A DNA stretch of 64,000 nucleotides from Flavobacterium pallidum. GTDB taxonomy: Bacteria; Bacteroidota; Bacteroidia; Flavobacteriales; Flavobacteriaceae. The stretch is from positions 3,038,001 through 3,102,000 of the forward strand of contig NZ_CP029187.1 of assembly GCF_003097535.1 (NCBI RefSeq), given 5' to 3'. The notes under the pieces are model-generated. The model was not told where the DNA came from. It was given only the letters and a program-made list of their open reading frames with translations, and searched no databases. Shown piece after piece: positions 1 through 8,660 of this stretch. The position numbers and the translations under genes were made by a program. How positions within the stretch are numbered: position 1 is the first letter of the stretch; each line of letters begins with the position of its first letter.

Positions 1-219
1 AATCATGTTTAAGAGGGTTGGAAAAAGCCAAATTTACAAAGTTAAGGTTAAGTTGGTGTTGGTAAGTTGGTGGAGTTTTCAACGATAACGTTGTAGGTTG
101 CAGATGCTGTACCATGGTTTTTGGACTTTTGGGTTTTATTGCAATTTGATAAAGTATCGGGAAAGAATTTTATTCCAGTCGCAATGCAGCTTTTTGATTC
201 ATTATATTACTTTTGTTAT
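1..219. other. Upstream region without a recognised gene
   Basis: No convincing coding sequence is seen. The first 75 bases are rich in AAGTTGGTGTTGGT-like low-complexity sequence. A short perfect inverted repeat, CAACG-ATAA-CGTTG, lies at 80-93. It could be an operator or chance; nothing else supports a function. An open frame begins at 121, but its first 33 codons do not look like protein, and the family-like start is at 220. Confidence 0.4.
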
Positions 220-624
220 ATGGCAAATCCAAAAATAAAAATCCTCCTCACCCCATTTGATAAAGCCATTGAATCCCTTTGCTGGCTTTTAATAATAAGC
301 ATCTGGATTCTGGTATTTGTAAATTACCCGAAGCTACCAGACATCATCCCCATCCACTTCGATCTTTCAGGGAATGCGGATGGCTTTGGCGCGAAGGAAA
401 ACCTTTTTGCCCTGCCCATCGTGATTACGATACTGGCTATCGGGCTTTCTTTCCTAAACAAATTCCCGCATATTTTCAATTATATGGCAGCGATAACACC
501 TGGGAATGCCATAAGGCAATATACTCTTGCAACAAGATTTATCAGGTTCTTAAAGCTCGGGACAGTTATTATTTTCGGGATGATTGTATTTGGCATGATC
601 AGGAGCGCGGGCGGGAATGCCTGA
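220..624 (+). CDS. DUF1648 domain membrane protein
   Basis: A small integral membrane protein of 134 residues. The start MANPKIK at 220 is chosen because the 33 in-frame codons upstream resemble neither a signal peptide nor the family. After a short polar lead there is a hydrophobic helix (about residues 18-36), then the segment YPKLPDIIPIHFDLSGNADG, which is the hallmark of DUF1648 (family known by this motif; function unknown, related to the SdpI/YhfL-type membrane proteins). Two more hydrophobic helices follow (about 59-76 and 107-127). It stands alone, convergent with glgB, with a 30-nt gap between the two stops. The substrate or partner cannot be inferred. Confidence 0.75.
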   Translation: MANPKIKILLTPFDKAIESLCWLLIISIWILVFVNYPKLPDIIPIHFDLSGNADGFGAKENLFALPIVITILAIGLSFLNKFPHIFNYMAAITPGNAIRQYTLATRFIRFLKLGTVIIFGMIVFGMIRSAGGNA

Positions 625-654
625 ATTAGACTGGTGAGATAATTATCCCATTTG

Positions 655-2556
655 CTAATTAACCTTAAATACCACTACGCCTAAAGGCGGCAATTCCACC
701 TCTGCCGAGAAATCTCTCCCGTTCCATTCCTTCTTTTCAATCTTTACAGGTTTGATATTGCTTATGCCTGACCCACCGTATTCCTTGCTGTCCGAATTAA
801 AGATTTCCGTCAGCTTGCCTTTGCCGGGCAATCCAACGCGGTAAGGCATACGTACAACCGGAGTAAAGTTACAAACGACAACCAGATCCTGTTTTGGATT
901 TTCGCCTTTCCTGATGAAAGAGATTACAGCATTCTGATGGTCGTCATGGCTGATCCACTCGAAACCTTCAGGACTGAATTGCTTTTCATACAATGCCGGA
1001 TTGTTTTTGTATAAGGCATTCAGATCAGTAATTGCTTTCTTAACGCCCTTGTGAAAACTATATTCGAGCAGGTGCCAGTCGAGGCTGCCGTCAAATTTCC
1101 ACTCCGCATACTGGCCAAATTCTGAACCCATGAACAACAGTTTGCCGCCGGGATGCGTAAACATATAACTGTACAACAGCCTTAAATTGGCGAAAGCCTG
1201 CCATTCATCGCCAGGCATACGGCCTAAAATAGAACTTTTGCCATGCACTACTTCATCATGCGAAAGCGGCAGCATAAAGTTTTCTGAAAAAGCATAGGTC
1301 ATTGAAAACGTCAGGTCGTTCTGGTGGTATTTCCGGTAGACGGCCTCGCGTTTGAAGTATTGCAGCGTATCGTGCATCCAGCCCATCATCCATTTCATCC
1401 CGAAACCCAGTCCGCCGTTGTATGTAGGGCGCGACACCATCGGGAATGACGTGCTTTCCTCGGCAATCGTCTGTACGCCTTCAAAAGTGGTGTACACCGC
1501 TTCGTTGAAATCCTTCAGGAAGCTGATCGTATCGAGGTTTTCGCGGCCTCCGTAAATATTGGGTTCCCATTCGCCTTCCTTCCTTGAATAATCCAGATGC
1601 AACATGGAGGCAACGGCGTCTACCCGCAGTCCGTCAATGTGGTAATTTTGCAGCCAGAAAATCGCATTACTGATTAAAAACGAACGCACTTCATTGCGCC
1701 CGTAATTGAACACGAGGCTTTTCCAGTCCGGATGGTAGCCTTTACGGCGATCGGGATGCTCATATAAATGAGAGCCGTCGAAATACCCCAGACCATGCGC
1801 ATCATCAGGGAAATGCGACGGCACCCAATCCAGGATGACGCCAATTCCCGCCTGGTGCAGCTTATCTACCAAAAACATGAAATCCTGTGGCTTGCCAAAA
1901 CGCGATGTGGGTGCGAAATACCCGACGAGCTGATAACCCCATGACGGGTCGTATGGGTATTCCATGACCGGTAACAATTCAACATGGGTAAAACCGGTTT
2001 CCTGGACATAAGCGACGAGCTGGTCCGCGAGTTCGAGATAGGTCAGGAATTTGCCTTCGGCATTAAGGCGCCACGATCCGAGATGCACTTCGTAAACCGA
2101 ATAAGGCCTGTCCAATCCGTTCTTGTCTTTGCGGGTGTCCATCCAGGATTTGTCCTTCCATTTATAATCGAGGTCCCAGATGACCGACGCAGTTTCAGGC
2201 GGATGCTCGCAGAAAAGCGCAAACGGGTCGGCTTTTTCAGTGATGATACCGTTAAAGGATTGGATTCTGTATTTGTAACGCCCCCCTTTTTCGGCACCGG
2301 GGATAAAACCTTCCCAAATCCCTGAAGAATCCCAGCGGACATTGAGTTCATGAACGTCTTTCGTCCAGTTGTTGAAATCCCCGATCACGCATACCGAACG
2401 TCCGGATGGCGCCCAGACTGCAAAATATACACCTTTTACGCCATCAACTTCTATCTGGTGTGCACCGAATTTTTCATACAGGCGAAAATGCTTCCCGGCC
2501 CTGAACAGGTCAATATCGAAATCGGTGAAAAGGGAATGGGAAATGATTGGGTTCAT
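655..2556 (-). CDS. glgB: 1,4-alpha-glucan branching enzyme
   Basis: Glycogen branching enzyme (GH13_9) of 633 residues, cytoplasmic. It cuts alpha-1,4 chains and re-attaches them in alpha-1,6 linkage. The N-terminal CBM48-like beta-sandwich is at about residues 25-125 (VYFAVWAPSGRSVCVIGDFN). The TIM barrel follows, with the usual clan motifs: DWVPSHF at 243-249, nucleophile D313 in DGLRVDAV, acid/base E366 in TIAEESTSFP, and D434 in LSHDEVVHGK. A C-terminal beta domain ends the protein. Length and motifs are those of a complete, active enzyme. The other glycogen genes (glgC, glgA) are not in the window, so it appears as a single gene. Certainty of the family is very high. Confidence 0.97.
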   Translation of the reverse strand: MNPIISHSLFTDFDIDLFRAGKHFRLYEKFGAHQIEVDGVKGVYFAVWAPSGRSVCVIGDFNNWTKDVHELNVRWDSSGIWEGFIPGAEKGGRYKYRIQSFNGIITEKADPFALFCEHPPETASVIWDLDYKWKDKSWMDTRKDKNGLDRPYSVYEVHLGSWRLNAEGKFLTYLELADQLVAYVQETGFTHVELLPVMEYPYDPSWGYQLVGYFAPTSRFGKPQDFMFLVDKLHQAGIGVILDWVPSHFPDDAHGLGYFDGSHLYEHPDRRKGYHPDWKSLVFNYGRNEVRSFLISNAIFWLQNYHIDGLRVDAVASMLHLDYSRKEGEWEPNIYGGRENLDTISFLKDFNEAVYTTFEGVQTIAEESTSFPMVSRPTYNGGLGFGMKWMMGWMHDTLQYFKREAVYRKYHQNDLTFSMTYAFSENFMLPLSHDEVVHGKSSILGRMPGDEWQAFANLRLLYSYMFTHPGGKLLFMGSEFGQYAEWKFDGSLDWHLLEYSFHKGVKKAITDLNALYKNNPALYEKQFSPEGFEWISHDDHQNAVISFIRKGENPKQDLVVVCNFTPVVRMPYRVGLPGKGKLTEIFNSDSKEYGGSGISNIKPVKIEKKEWNGRDFSAEVELPPLGVVVFKVN

Positions 2557-2674
2557 GGTGGTGGGTTTAGATTATAAACATAGTGAAATTATTTCGGATT
2601 TTCAGATTTCAGGTTTTCGGGTTTTCTGAGAATTCAATAGTCCAAAAATCTATTCAGAATAATAAAAAATAAAA

Positions 2675-2696
2675 TACCCCCTATTTTTTTAGGGTA
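2675..2696. promoter_or_regulatory. TACCC...GGGTA inverted repeat upstream of glnN promoter
   Basis: The left half-site TACCCCCTA (2675-2683) and right half-site TAGGGTA (2690-2696) form an inverted repeat separated by a T-tract. It ends about 27 nt upstream of the TAnnTTTG box. The same 9-mer, in the same orientation and nearly the same place relative to the promoter, occurs in front of the Gfo/Idh/MocA gene (29643-29658). The position suggests an activator site; the regulator is unknown. Confidence 0.45.
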
Positions 2697-2722
2697 AGTT
2701 TATTTTTAAAACCAAAAAATAA

Positions 2723-2730
2723 TATATTTG
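2723..2730 (+). promoter_or_regulatory. -7 box of the glnN promoter
   Basis: TATATTTG matches the Bacteroidetes sigma-A -7 consensus TAnnTTTG exactly. It lies 41 nt upstream of the glnN start codon. No clean TTG is found about 19 nt further upstream, which fits a promoter needing an activator at the adjacent inverted repeat. Confidence 0.5.
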
Positions 2731-2771
2731 CATTAAAATTAATAGGGTATCAACTTTAAAAATCAATTTTT

Positions 2772-4961
2772 ATGTCAACATTACGTTTTCAGGCTTTAAA
2801 AGAAGCATCTACCAGGAAGCCGGTTAAATTTGAGGAAGCAGGCCGCAAATCAGAAATTTTCGGTGCCAATGTATTTAATGACAAGGCCATGCGACAATTC
2901 CTGACACCTGATGCCTATAAAGGCGTGAAAGATGCAGTCCAGCACGGTACGAAGATTGACAGGAAATTAGCCGATTACATCGCCATGGGCATGAAAGAAT
3001 GGTCATTGACCAAAGGCGTAACCCATTATACCCACTGGTTCCAGCCTTTGACGGGCGCGACCGCCGAAAAGCATGATGCGTTTTTCGAAACTTCGTATGA
3101 CGGCAGCGATCCGTTGGAGAAATTCGGTGGCGGGCAATTGGTGCAACAGGAACCGGATGCCTCAAGTTTCCCGAATGGCGGTATCCGCAATACCTTCGAG
3201 GCACGTGGTTACACTGCGTGGGATCCCACTTCCCCTGCGTTTATTTTCGGAACGACATTATGCATCCCAACGGTATTCATTTCATACACGGGAGAAGCTT
3301 TGGATTATAAAACCCCTTTATTAAGGGCATTGAATGCCGTTGATGAAGCTGCGACGGATGTTTGCCGTTATTTCGACAAAAATGTAAAGAAAGTCACCGC
3401 CACTTTAGGATGGGAGCAGGAATATTTCCTTGTCGATACTGCTTTGGCCAATACAAGGCCTGATATTTTAATGACCGGAAGGACGCTGCTTGGGCACACC
3501 TCGGCGAAAGGGCAACAATTGGACGACCATTATTTCGGATCTATCCCTTCAAGGGCCTTGAATTATATGCGTGAACTGGAACAAGAGTGTATGTACCTCG
3601 GCATCCCGGTAAAAACCCGTCATAATGAAGTAGCTCCTAACCAATTTGAGTTGGCCCCAATTTTTGAAGAAACCAATCTTGCAGTAGACCACAATTCCTT
3701 GTTAATGGATGTGATGCAAAAGGTAGGCGAACGCCACGATTTCAAGGTATTGTTCCATGAAAAACCTTTCAAGGGCGTGAACGGTTCAGGAAAACACAAC
3801 AACTGGTCTTTGGCAACCGATACCGGCGTAAACTTGCTGAGCCCGGGTAAAACCCCGATGAGCAACCTGCAGTTCCTTTCGTTTTTCATCAATACGATCA
3901 AGGCCGTAAATAATTATGAATCGTTGTTGAGAGCAGCCATTGCCACGGCAAGTAATGACCATCGACTGGGTGCGAATGAAGCGCCACCGGCCATTATTTC
4001 CGTATTCATCGGGGAGCAATTGACGAAAGTATTGGCAGAACTGGAAGGCGTTTCCTCAGGCAAACTGTCACCGGAAGAAAAAACAGACCTGAAACTGAAC
4101 GTGGTCGGGAAAATTCCCGATGTGTTATTGGATAATACTGACAGGAACAGGACATCGCCTTTTGCTTTTACAGGAAATAAATTTGAATTCCGTGCCGTAG
4201 GGTCTTCCGCAAACTGCGCCAATGCGATGACCACGCTGAATGCCATCGTTGCGAAACAATTAAAAGACTTTAAAATAGAAGTGGATGCGCTGATTGACAG
4301 CAAAGGCCTTAAGAAAGATGAAGCGATTTTTAACGTCTTACGGGAATATATCAAAACCTCAAAAGACATTCTTTTTGAAGGCGACGGTTACAGCGATGCC
4401 TGGGAGAAAGAAGCGAAAAAACGCGGCTTGAGCAATTTCAAGACGACGCCATTGGCTTTGAAGGCGAAAATTTCTAAAGAAGCTTTGGCGTTATTCGAAG
4501 AAATGCACATCATGAACCACGTCGAAGTGGAGGCGCGCTATGAAATCGAACTGGAGGAATACACCAAGAAAATCCAGATTGAAGGCCGTGTGCTCGGCGA
4601 TATCGCAAAAAACCATGTAATCCCGACGGCAATCCGCTACCAAAATACGCTGATTGAAAATGTATGCGGACTCAAGGAAATCTTCGGCAATGATTTCCAG
4701 AAATATGGGAAAGAACAAATGACGCTGATCAAGGAAATTTCAGAGCATATCGAAGGCATTAACACACAGGTTGAGGAAATGACCGAAGCGCGCAAAACCG
4801 CCAATGCCTTAACCGATGCACAGAAAATGGCTGAACAGTACTGTGATAATGTAAAGCCTTATTTTGAAGTGATCCGCGAGCATTGCGACAAACTGGAATT
4901 GCTTGTTGATGATGAAAGCTGGACACTGACAAAATACAGGGAATTATTGTTTACGCGATAG
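2772..4961 (+). CDS. glnN: Glutamine synthetase type III
   Basis: GSIII makes glutamine from glutamate, ammonia and ATP in the cytoplasm and is the usual Bacteroidetes form. At 729 residues it has the GSIII length, far above the roughly 450 of GSI. Recognisable pieces are the N-terminal GSIII domain (FGANVFNDKAMRQFL), the catalytic-core segments GWEQEYFLVD, HNEVAPNQFELAP (starting near residue 284) and the ATP-site segment NGSGKHNNWSL (about 337), and a long C-terminal helical region (about 590-729) that is specific to type III. The ATG at 2772 is preceded by a good -7 box and an inverted repeat that may mediate nitrogen control. A strong terminator follows. No PII or regulator gene is adjacent. 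Confidence 0.97.
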   Translation: MSTLRFQALKEASTRKPVKFEEAGRKSEIFGANVFNDKAMRQFLTPDAYKGVKDAVQHGTKIDRKLADYIAMGMKEWSLTKGVTHYTHWFQPLTGATAEKHDAFFETSYDGSDPLEKFGGGQLVQQEPDASSFPNGGIRNTFEARGYTAWDPTSPAFIFGTTLCIPTVFISYTGEALDYKTPLLRALNAVDEAATDVCRYFDKNVKKVTATLGWEQEYFLVDTALANTRPDILMTGRTLLGHTSAKGQQLDDHYFGSIPSRALNYMRELEQECMYLGIPVKTRHNEVAPNQFELAPIFEETNLAVDHNSLLMDVMQKVGERHDFKVLFHEKPFKGVNGSGKHNNWSLATDTGVNLLSPGKTPMSNLQFLSFFINTIKAVNNYESLLRAAIATASNDHRLGANEAPPAIISVFIGEQLTKVLAELEGVSSGKLSPEEKTDLKLNVVGKIPDVLLDNTDRNRTSPFAFTGNKFEFRAVGSSANCANAMTTLNAIVAKQLKDFKIEVDALIDSKGLKKDEAIFNVLREYIKTSKDILFEGDGYSDAWEKEAKKRGLSNFKTTPLALKAKISKEALALFEEMHIMNHVEVEARYEIELEEYTKKIQIEGRVLGDIAKNHVIPTAIRYQNTLIENVCGLKEIFGNDFQKYGKEQMTLIKEISEHIEGINTQVEEMTEARKTANALTDAQKMAEQYCDNVKPYFEVIREHCDKLELLVDDESWTLTKYRELLFTR

Positions 4962-4978
4962 CTCAACGTAATCCAATA

Positions 4979-5006
4979 AAAAAGCCCCGTATTTCGGGGC
5001 TTTTTG
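4979..5006 (+). terminator. Intrinsic terminator after glnN
   Basis: AAAAGCCCCG, a 5-nt loop TATTT, then CGGGGCTTTT and further T residues. The A-rich 5' flank lets it also work on the minus strand for the exported-protein gene ending at 5023. Confidence 0.85.
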
Positions 5007-5022
5007 TTTAAAGATAAATCCC

Positions 5023-6123
5023 TTAAGGAACCTGTGTTACAGTATAAGATCCGGTACCATTAACATTTATTACAAAGTCAATCTTATAGTTTTTCGGTAC
5101 TGAGGCAGATGCTCCGGGGAACGAGATTTCTGTGCCGTTCATTTCTGCAATCCCATCTGCAAGATAATCACCATAATTTGTAGTCCCTGAATTTGGATTG
5201 GGCATCCTGAAATAGAAATTATCACTGCTTAAAATACCCGTTACGGTAGCGCTTGCAGTATTGGTTGCGGCATTATATATCATATTATAATCTGTAAAAG
5301 TCGTATTGATGCGGACTTTAGGCGCGAATTGTGTTACATCCAAATACATCCCATTATCCAGATCATAAGCGCTGACACTGATCCAATACAATCCTGATGA
5401 AGGTGCTGTAAATGCACTTCCGTTCAGGACGAGCATTCCGCCAGCATTTCCGTACACTGCTGAATTCGGTGCCGTACCTGAAATTAATTTAATCTGGCTC
5501 CCTCCAGTCAGGTATTTAAATCCGGTAAAGTAGCTGTCATTATAATTCAGCAGCTGTGCAGTGGCAGTGTTAAAGCCATTGAAAGTGCCATAAACATATA
5601 AATCGGCAGGAAAATTATTTGAATTTGCCGTAGTAGGCAATGATAATACCCCAGCATCATTTACCGATAATTGATAAGCTGTCCCGTTTGGTGAAGTCAA
5701 AGTAATGCCTTCTCCCGGAGCCAATACCAGAGATTTTGCAGCCAAAGCATACGGAACCGAAAGCAGTTGCGTTGTCCCGACCAAAACGTAGTTTGAGCCA
5801 CCGGCCACATCCATTTCTACTTTAAGGAACTTAGAATTGGTTTTCCAGTTGATTCCTGCAAAAGTCCCCGAAACCGGCGTCCCCTGCCCGATCACAAGAT
5901 TGAAAAGGCCTTGTGCATTGGTCATTTTAGCCTGTGTTTCCGTATATAAAGCCGTTCCTGTAGCTGACACATCAAGGACAGAAAGCCTTATGCCAACATT
6001 GGCGCTTACCACAGGATTGCCGGAAGTATTCAATGCAATCGCCTGGTAAGAGATGCCTTGTGGAACCTGCGCAAATGTCACTAACGACAGGAATAGTGCT
6101 GATAATAGTATTAGTTTTTTCAT
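5023..6123 (-). CDS. Exported protein with SusE/SusF-like C-terminal part
   Basis: A 366-residue secreted or surface protein. The signal peptide MKKLILLSALFLSLVTFAQ is followed by a domain of about 115 residues beginning VPQGISYQAIALNTSG. This domain is shared almost word for word with the next upstream gene (6152-7210) and, as I recall, is common at the start of Bacteroidetes surface proteins with varied tails. The C-terminal half (from about residue 165: LYVYGTFNGF, later YWISVSAYDLDNGMYLDV) resembles the starch-binding SusE/SusF repeat. It is the last gene of a minus-strand trio, 28 nt after its neighbour. No sorting domain is present. The carbohydrate-binding role is an inference from fold-like motifs. 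Confidence 0.65.
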   Translation of the reverse strand: MKKLILLSALFLSLVTFAQVPQGISYQAIALNTSGNPVVSANVGIRLSVLDVSATGTALYTETQAKMTNAQGLFNLVIGQGTPVSGTFAGINWKTNSKFLKVEMDVAGGSNYVLVGTTQLLSVPYALAAKSLVLAPGEGITLTSPNGTAYQLSVNDAGVLSLPTTANSNNFPADLYVYGTFNGFNTATAQLLNYNDSYFTGFKYLTGGSQIKLISGTAPNSAVYGNAGGMLVLNGSAFTAPSSGLYWISVSAYDLDNGMYLDVTQFAPKVRINTTFTDYNMIYNAATNTASATVTGILSSDNFYFRMPNPNSGTTNYGDYLADGIAEMNGTEISFPGASASVPKNYKIDFVINVNGTGSYTVTQVP

Positions 6124-6151
6124 ATAGGATATATTGTTTTAAATCAGATTT

Positions 6152-7210
6152 TTAGTTTGTTTCAGATATGGAAATAGATGGTGAAGCATTTTCATCAAAT
6201 TGCTGGAATGTCCAACTTCCGGTATTTCCGTTGAAGATATAAGCTTTGTTGTCATACGTATCCACAAAAGCAAAATTGCCGTTTGACTCGCTTAACAACG
6301 GTGAGGCATTTACATTAAAAGATTGTGATGACCAGGCCCCGTTTTTTCGATTAAAGACATAAGCCTTATTGTCATAAGTATCTACAAAACCGAAACTGCC
6401 CTTAGAATTAACAAGGGACGGCGCAGCATTCATATTAAATTCCTGGAATGACCAGGTGCCGTTTTGCGCGTTGTAAACATAGGCCTTATTATCATAAGTA
6501 TCCACGAAACCAAAGTTACCATTGGATTCAGTTACTGAGGGAGAGGCATTTTCATTAAACGCCTGGAATGACCAGGTTCCCGTTTTGGCATAATAACAAT
6601 ATGCTTTATTGTCGTAGGTATCAATAAAGAAAAAATTACCTTTAGACGAAATCAGGGTAGGCGATGCATTGACATTAAATGGCTGCACAGACCATGCATT
6701 GGTATCCACATTGTAAACATAAGCATTGTTGCCATACGTATCTATGAAACCAAAATTTGCATTCTTATTGGCAACAATATCGTCATTGATCGAAGCATTT
6801 CCGGCAACACTTGCGGTATTGCCTGCATACATGGCGTAAGGTACCGACAGCAATTGCGTAGTTCCTACAGCGGCATAGTTTGTTCCGCCTGCAACATCCA
6901 TTTCGACTTTCAGGAATTTGGAATTCATACCCCAGTTAATACCTGAGAAAGTTCCCGTAACCGGCGTTCCCTGCCCTATCACCAGCGTAAAGAGACCTTG
7001 TGCAGACGTAGCCTTGATTTGTGTCTCCGTATATAGCACCGTCCCTGAAGCCGAATCGTCCAGAATGGAAAGACGTACCCCAACATTGGCACTGGCAACA
7101 GGTTGTCCTACCGCATTCAATGCGATAGCCTGGTAAGAAATGCCCTGCGGAACCTGGGCAAAGGCCATGAACGACAAAAATAATGCGGACAACAGTAATA
7201 GTTTTCTCAT
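6152..7210 (-). CDS. Exported protein with five exact 40-residue repeats
   Basis: A 352-residue secreted protein. The signal peptide MRKLLLLSALFLSFMAFAQ and the domain of about 115 residues that follows are paralogous to the protein encoded just downstream (5023-6123). From about residue 150 it changes to five consecutive 40-residue units with the core FVDTYDNKAYVYN, a central W and a repeat end near NASP. At DNA level the units are exactly 120 bp apart (for example near 6245, 6365, 6485, 6605 and 6725). The pattern of aromatic and glycine/asparagine turns suggests beta-propeller or beta-solenoid blades. It starts 1 nt after the upstream gene and is surely co-transcribed with it. Function is unknown; display or adhesion is likely. 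Confidence 0.7.
   Translation of the reverse strand: MRKLLLLSALFLSFMAFAQVPQGISYQAIALNAVGQPVASANVGVRLSILDDSASGTVLYTETQIKATSAQGLFTLVIGQGTPVTGTFSGINWGMNSKFLKVEMDVAGGTNYAAVGTTQLLSVPYAMYAGNTASVAGNASINDDIVANKNANFGFIDTYGNNAYVYNVDTNAWSVQPFNVNASPTLISSKGNFFFIDTYDNKAYCYYAKTGTWSFQAFNENASPSVTESNGNFGFVDTYDNKAYVYNAQNGTWSFQEFNMNAAPSLVNSKGSFGFVDTYDNKAYVFNRKNGAWSSQSFNVNASPLLSESNGNFAFVDTYDNKAYIFNGNTGSWTFQQFDENASPSISISETN
6210..6809 (-). repeat. Five tandem 120-bp coding repeats
   Basis: In-frame tandem repeats encode five 40-residue units without any indel. The conserved stretch reading as DTYDNKAY recurs every 120 bp, and the units differ mostly in the last third. The boundaries are approximate. Confidence 0.75.
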
Positions 7211-7211
7211 A

Positions 7212-7664
7212 TTAGTGCTTGATGATTTTAAATGCTTGTTTTTGATTTGAAAGCTGGATCATGTAAATGCCTTGTGCCAGATCCGTAAGGTCGATGCTGT
7301 TATCCGCACCGATTTTCCTTTCGAGGACCAATTGCCCCACATTGTTAAAAACAGCCACTGTGGCATTGGCAAGATTTTCATTGGTTTCGAAAGATATCTT
7401 TGCTACAGTAGGATTCGGCCAGACGGTAATCTTGTCCGACAGTTCATAGGAAGGGACTTCAAGCATTTGTTGGTTTACCTGAGCTAAAACACCGATAATT
7501 CCAGTTGCCGATTGGTTTTGGTTTTGCGGTACGACCACAATCTCTCCAACGCCCACAACCGCATTTGCCGAAATAACACTTCCTGAATTGACGCTTTGTA
7601 TTACCGATTGCGCCGAACACAATCCGCTGATCAAAAGCGCCGCAATGAGTACAGTTTGTTTCAT
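7212..7664 (-). CDS. Small T9SS type A sorting-domain protein
   Basis: A 150-residue exported protein. The start at 7664 (MKQTVLIAALLISGLCSAQS) is preferred over an in-frame ATG 14 codons upstream because it places the signal peptide at the N-terminus. A short linker with a QNQNQS tract precedes a complete type A C-terminal sorting domain (WPNPTVAKISF ... VFNNVGQLV ... GIYMIQLSNQKQAFKIIKH). Almost all of the mature protein is sorting domain, so the passenger is only about 50 residues. It leads the operon with the two paralogous exported proteins (1-nt gap to the next). T9SS secretion is established for this domain; what this small passenger does is unknown. Confidence 0.75.
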   Translation of the reverse strand: MKQTVLIAALLISGLCSAQSVIQSVNSGSVISANAVVGVGEIVVVPQNQNQSATGIIGVLAQVNQQMLEVPSYELSDKITVWPNPTVAKISFETNENLANATVAVFNNVGQLVLERKIGADNSIDLTDLAQGIYMIQLSNQKQAFKIIKH

Positions 7665-7682
7665 AAGTTTGATTTTAGGCTT

Positions 7683-7690
7683 CAAATATA
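7683..7690 (-). promoter_or_regulatory. -7 box for the exported-protein operon
   Basis: On the minus strand the bases read TATATTTG, an exact TAnnTTTG match, 18 nt upstream of the chosen start at 7664. This supports that start over the upstream ATG, which would lie upstream of the promoter box. No clear -33 TTG is seen. Confidence 0.45.
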
Positions 7691-7766
7691 TGAATTCATT
7701 GTACATTACGTTCTAAATCTTTTACAAGAGCGTAAAAAACAGTAAATTCGTTTTTATAATCTGCCT

Positions 7767-8660
7767 ATGAAAGCCCTCTTTCTACACCTGCTCATGCTTT
7801 TGGGGACAGGCACCTGCTTTCCACAGGAGTCTTTTTCCGTGTATTTTGACAGCAATCAATCTGCACTTGCAAAAAAAGAAATCATCAGCCTGAATGATTG
7901 GATATCAAACAATAAGGATTCAAAAATAGTTGCTGTAAACGGTTACACCGATGAAGACGGTTCTACAGGCTTCAATGACACGCTCGCAAAAAAACGTGTC
8001 GATTATATTGCAGGCATTTTAAAGGACAGGATCAACATCCGCGAAGATTTCAAGACGCGCAGTTTCGGCGAGAAATTCCAGTCTTCCAAAATCAAGGCTG
8101 AAAACCGTAAAGTCACTATTTATTATCTTTTGCCAAAAGATTTGCCGCGTGAAAATGAAATTCTGGGCATCAAACCGGAACCTGTAGCAGAAAAGCCAAA
8201 AGTGCGGAAACCCATCATATTCCCAACCACGATGACACTCGACAATCCAAATGGGACGAAAACCACCATAAAACTCGATACCATTTTCATGCAAAAAGTG
8301 GCTGTTGCCAAAGCGGGCGACAAACTGCAGGTTGAAAACCTTAATTTCCGAATCAACACCTTTATCGTAATCCCGGAATCGGTGCCAAAAATGTACGAAC
8401 TGCTTTTGGTCATGCAAAGCAATAGGGATTTAAAAATCCAAATCCAGGGGCATTTGTGCTGCATGCCCGCCGACAAACAGGATTTGTCTACCCAGCGTGC
8501 CAAAGCGATCTACAATTTCCTTACTGCTTACGGCATCCCGAAAGAAAGGCTGTCTTATAAAGGGCTTGGCGTGACACAGCCCTTGTTCCCAATTCCCGAA
8601 AAAAATGAGGCCGAACGTGCCGCCAACCGCCGTGTAGAAATCGAAATCATTTCAAACTGA
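7767..8660 (+). CDS. OmpA family protein with two OmpA-like domains
   Basis: A 297-residue envelope protein: signal peptide (about 1-19), a degenerate OmpA-like domain (VYFDSNQSALAKKE ... GYTDEDGS ... KRVDYI), a proline-rich linker (about 130-150) and a second, more canonical OmpA C-terminal domain (IQGHLCCMPADKQDLSTQRAK ending RAANRRVEIEI). The family binds peptidoglycan non-covalently. There is no N-terminal beta-barrel. The usual GHTD peptidoglycan-site motif in the second domain is replaced by GHLCC, as in the neighbouring paralogue. The next gene overlaps it by one base (TGATG), so they are translationally coupled and probably arose by tandem duplication. Confidence 0.85.
   Translation: MKALFLHLLMLLGTGTCFPQESFSVYFDSNQSALAKKEIISLNDWISNNKDSKIVAVNGYTDEDGSTGFNDTLAKKRVDYIAGILKDRINIREDFKTRSFGEKFQSSKIKAENRKVTIYYLLPKDLPRENEILGIKPEPVAEKPKVRKPIIFPTTMTLDNPNGTKTTIKLDTIFMQKVAVAKAGDKLQVENLNFRINTFIVIPESVPKMYELLLVMQSNRDLKIQIQGHLCCMPADKQDLSTQRAKAIYNFLTAYGIPKERLSYKGLGVTQPLFPIPEKNEAERAANRRVEIEIISN

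Noticed and set aside
80..93. CAACG-ATAA-CGTTG as a defined operator
   Set aside because: Ten paired bases in a low-complexity region at the window edge are too weak without conservation.
279..629. Second plus-strand open frame across the DUF1648 gene
   Set aside because: The other frame has the DUF1648 motif and hydrophobic helices; this one has charged, rare composition.
6210..6809. CRISPR array
   Set aside because: The 120-bp period lies in frame within a coding sequence and there are no short direct repeats with unique spacers.
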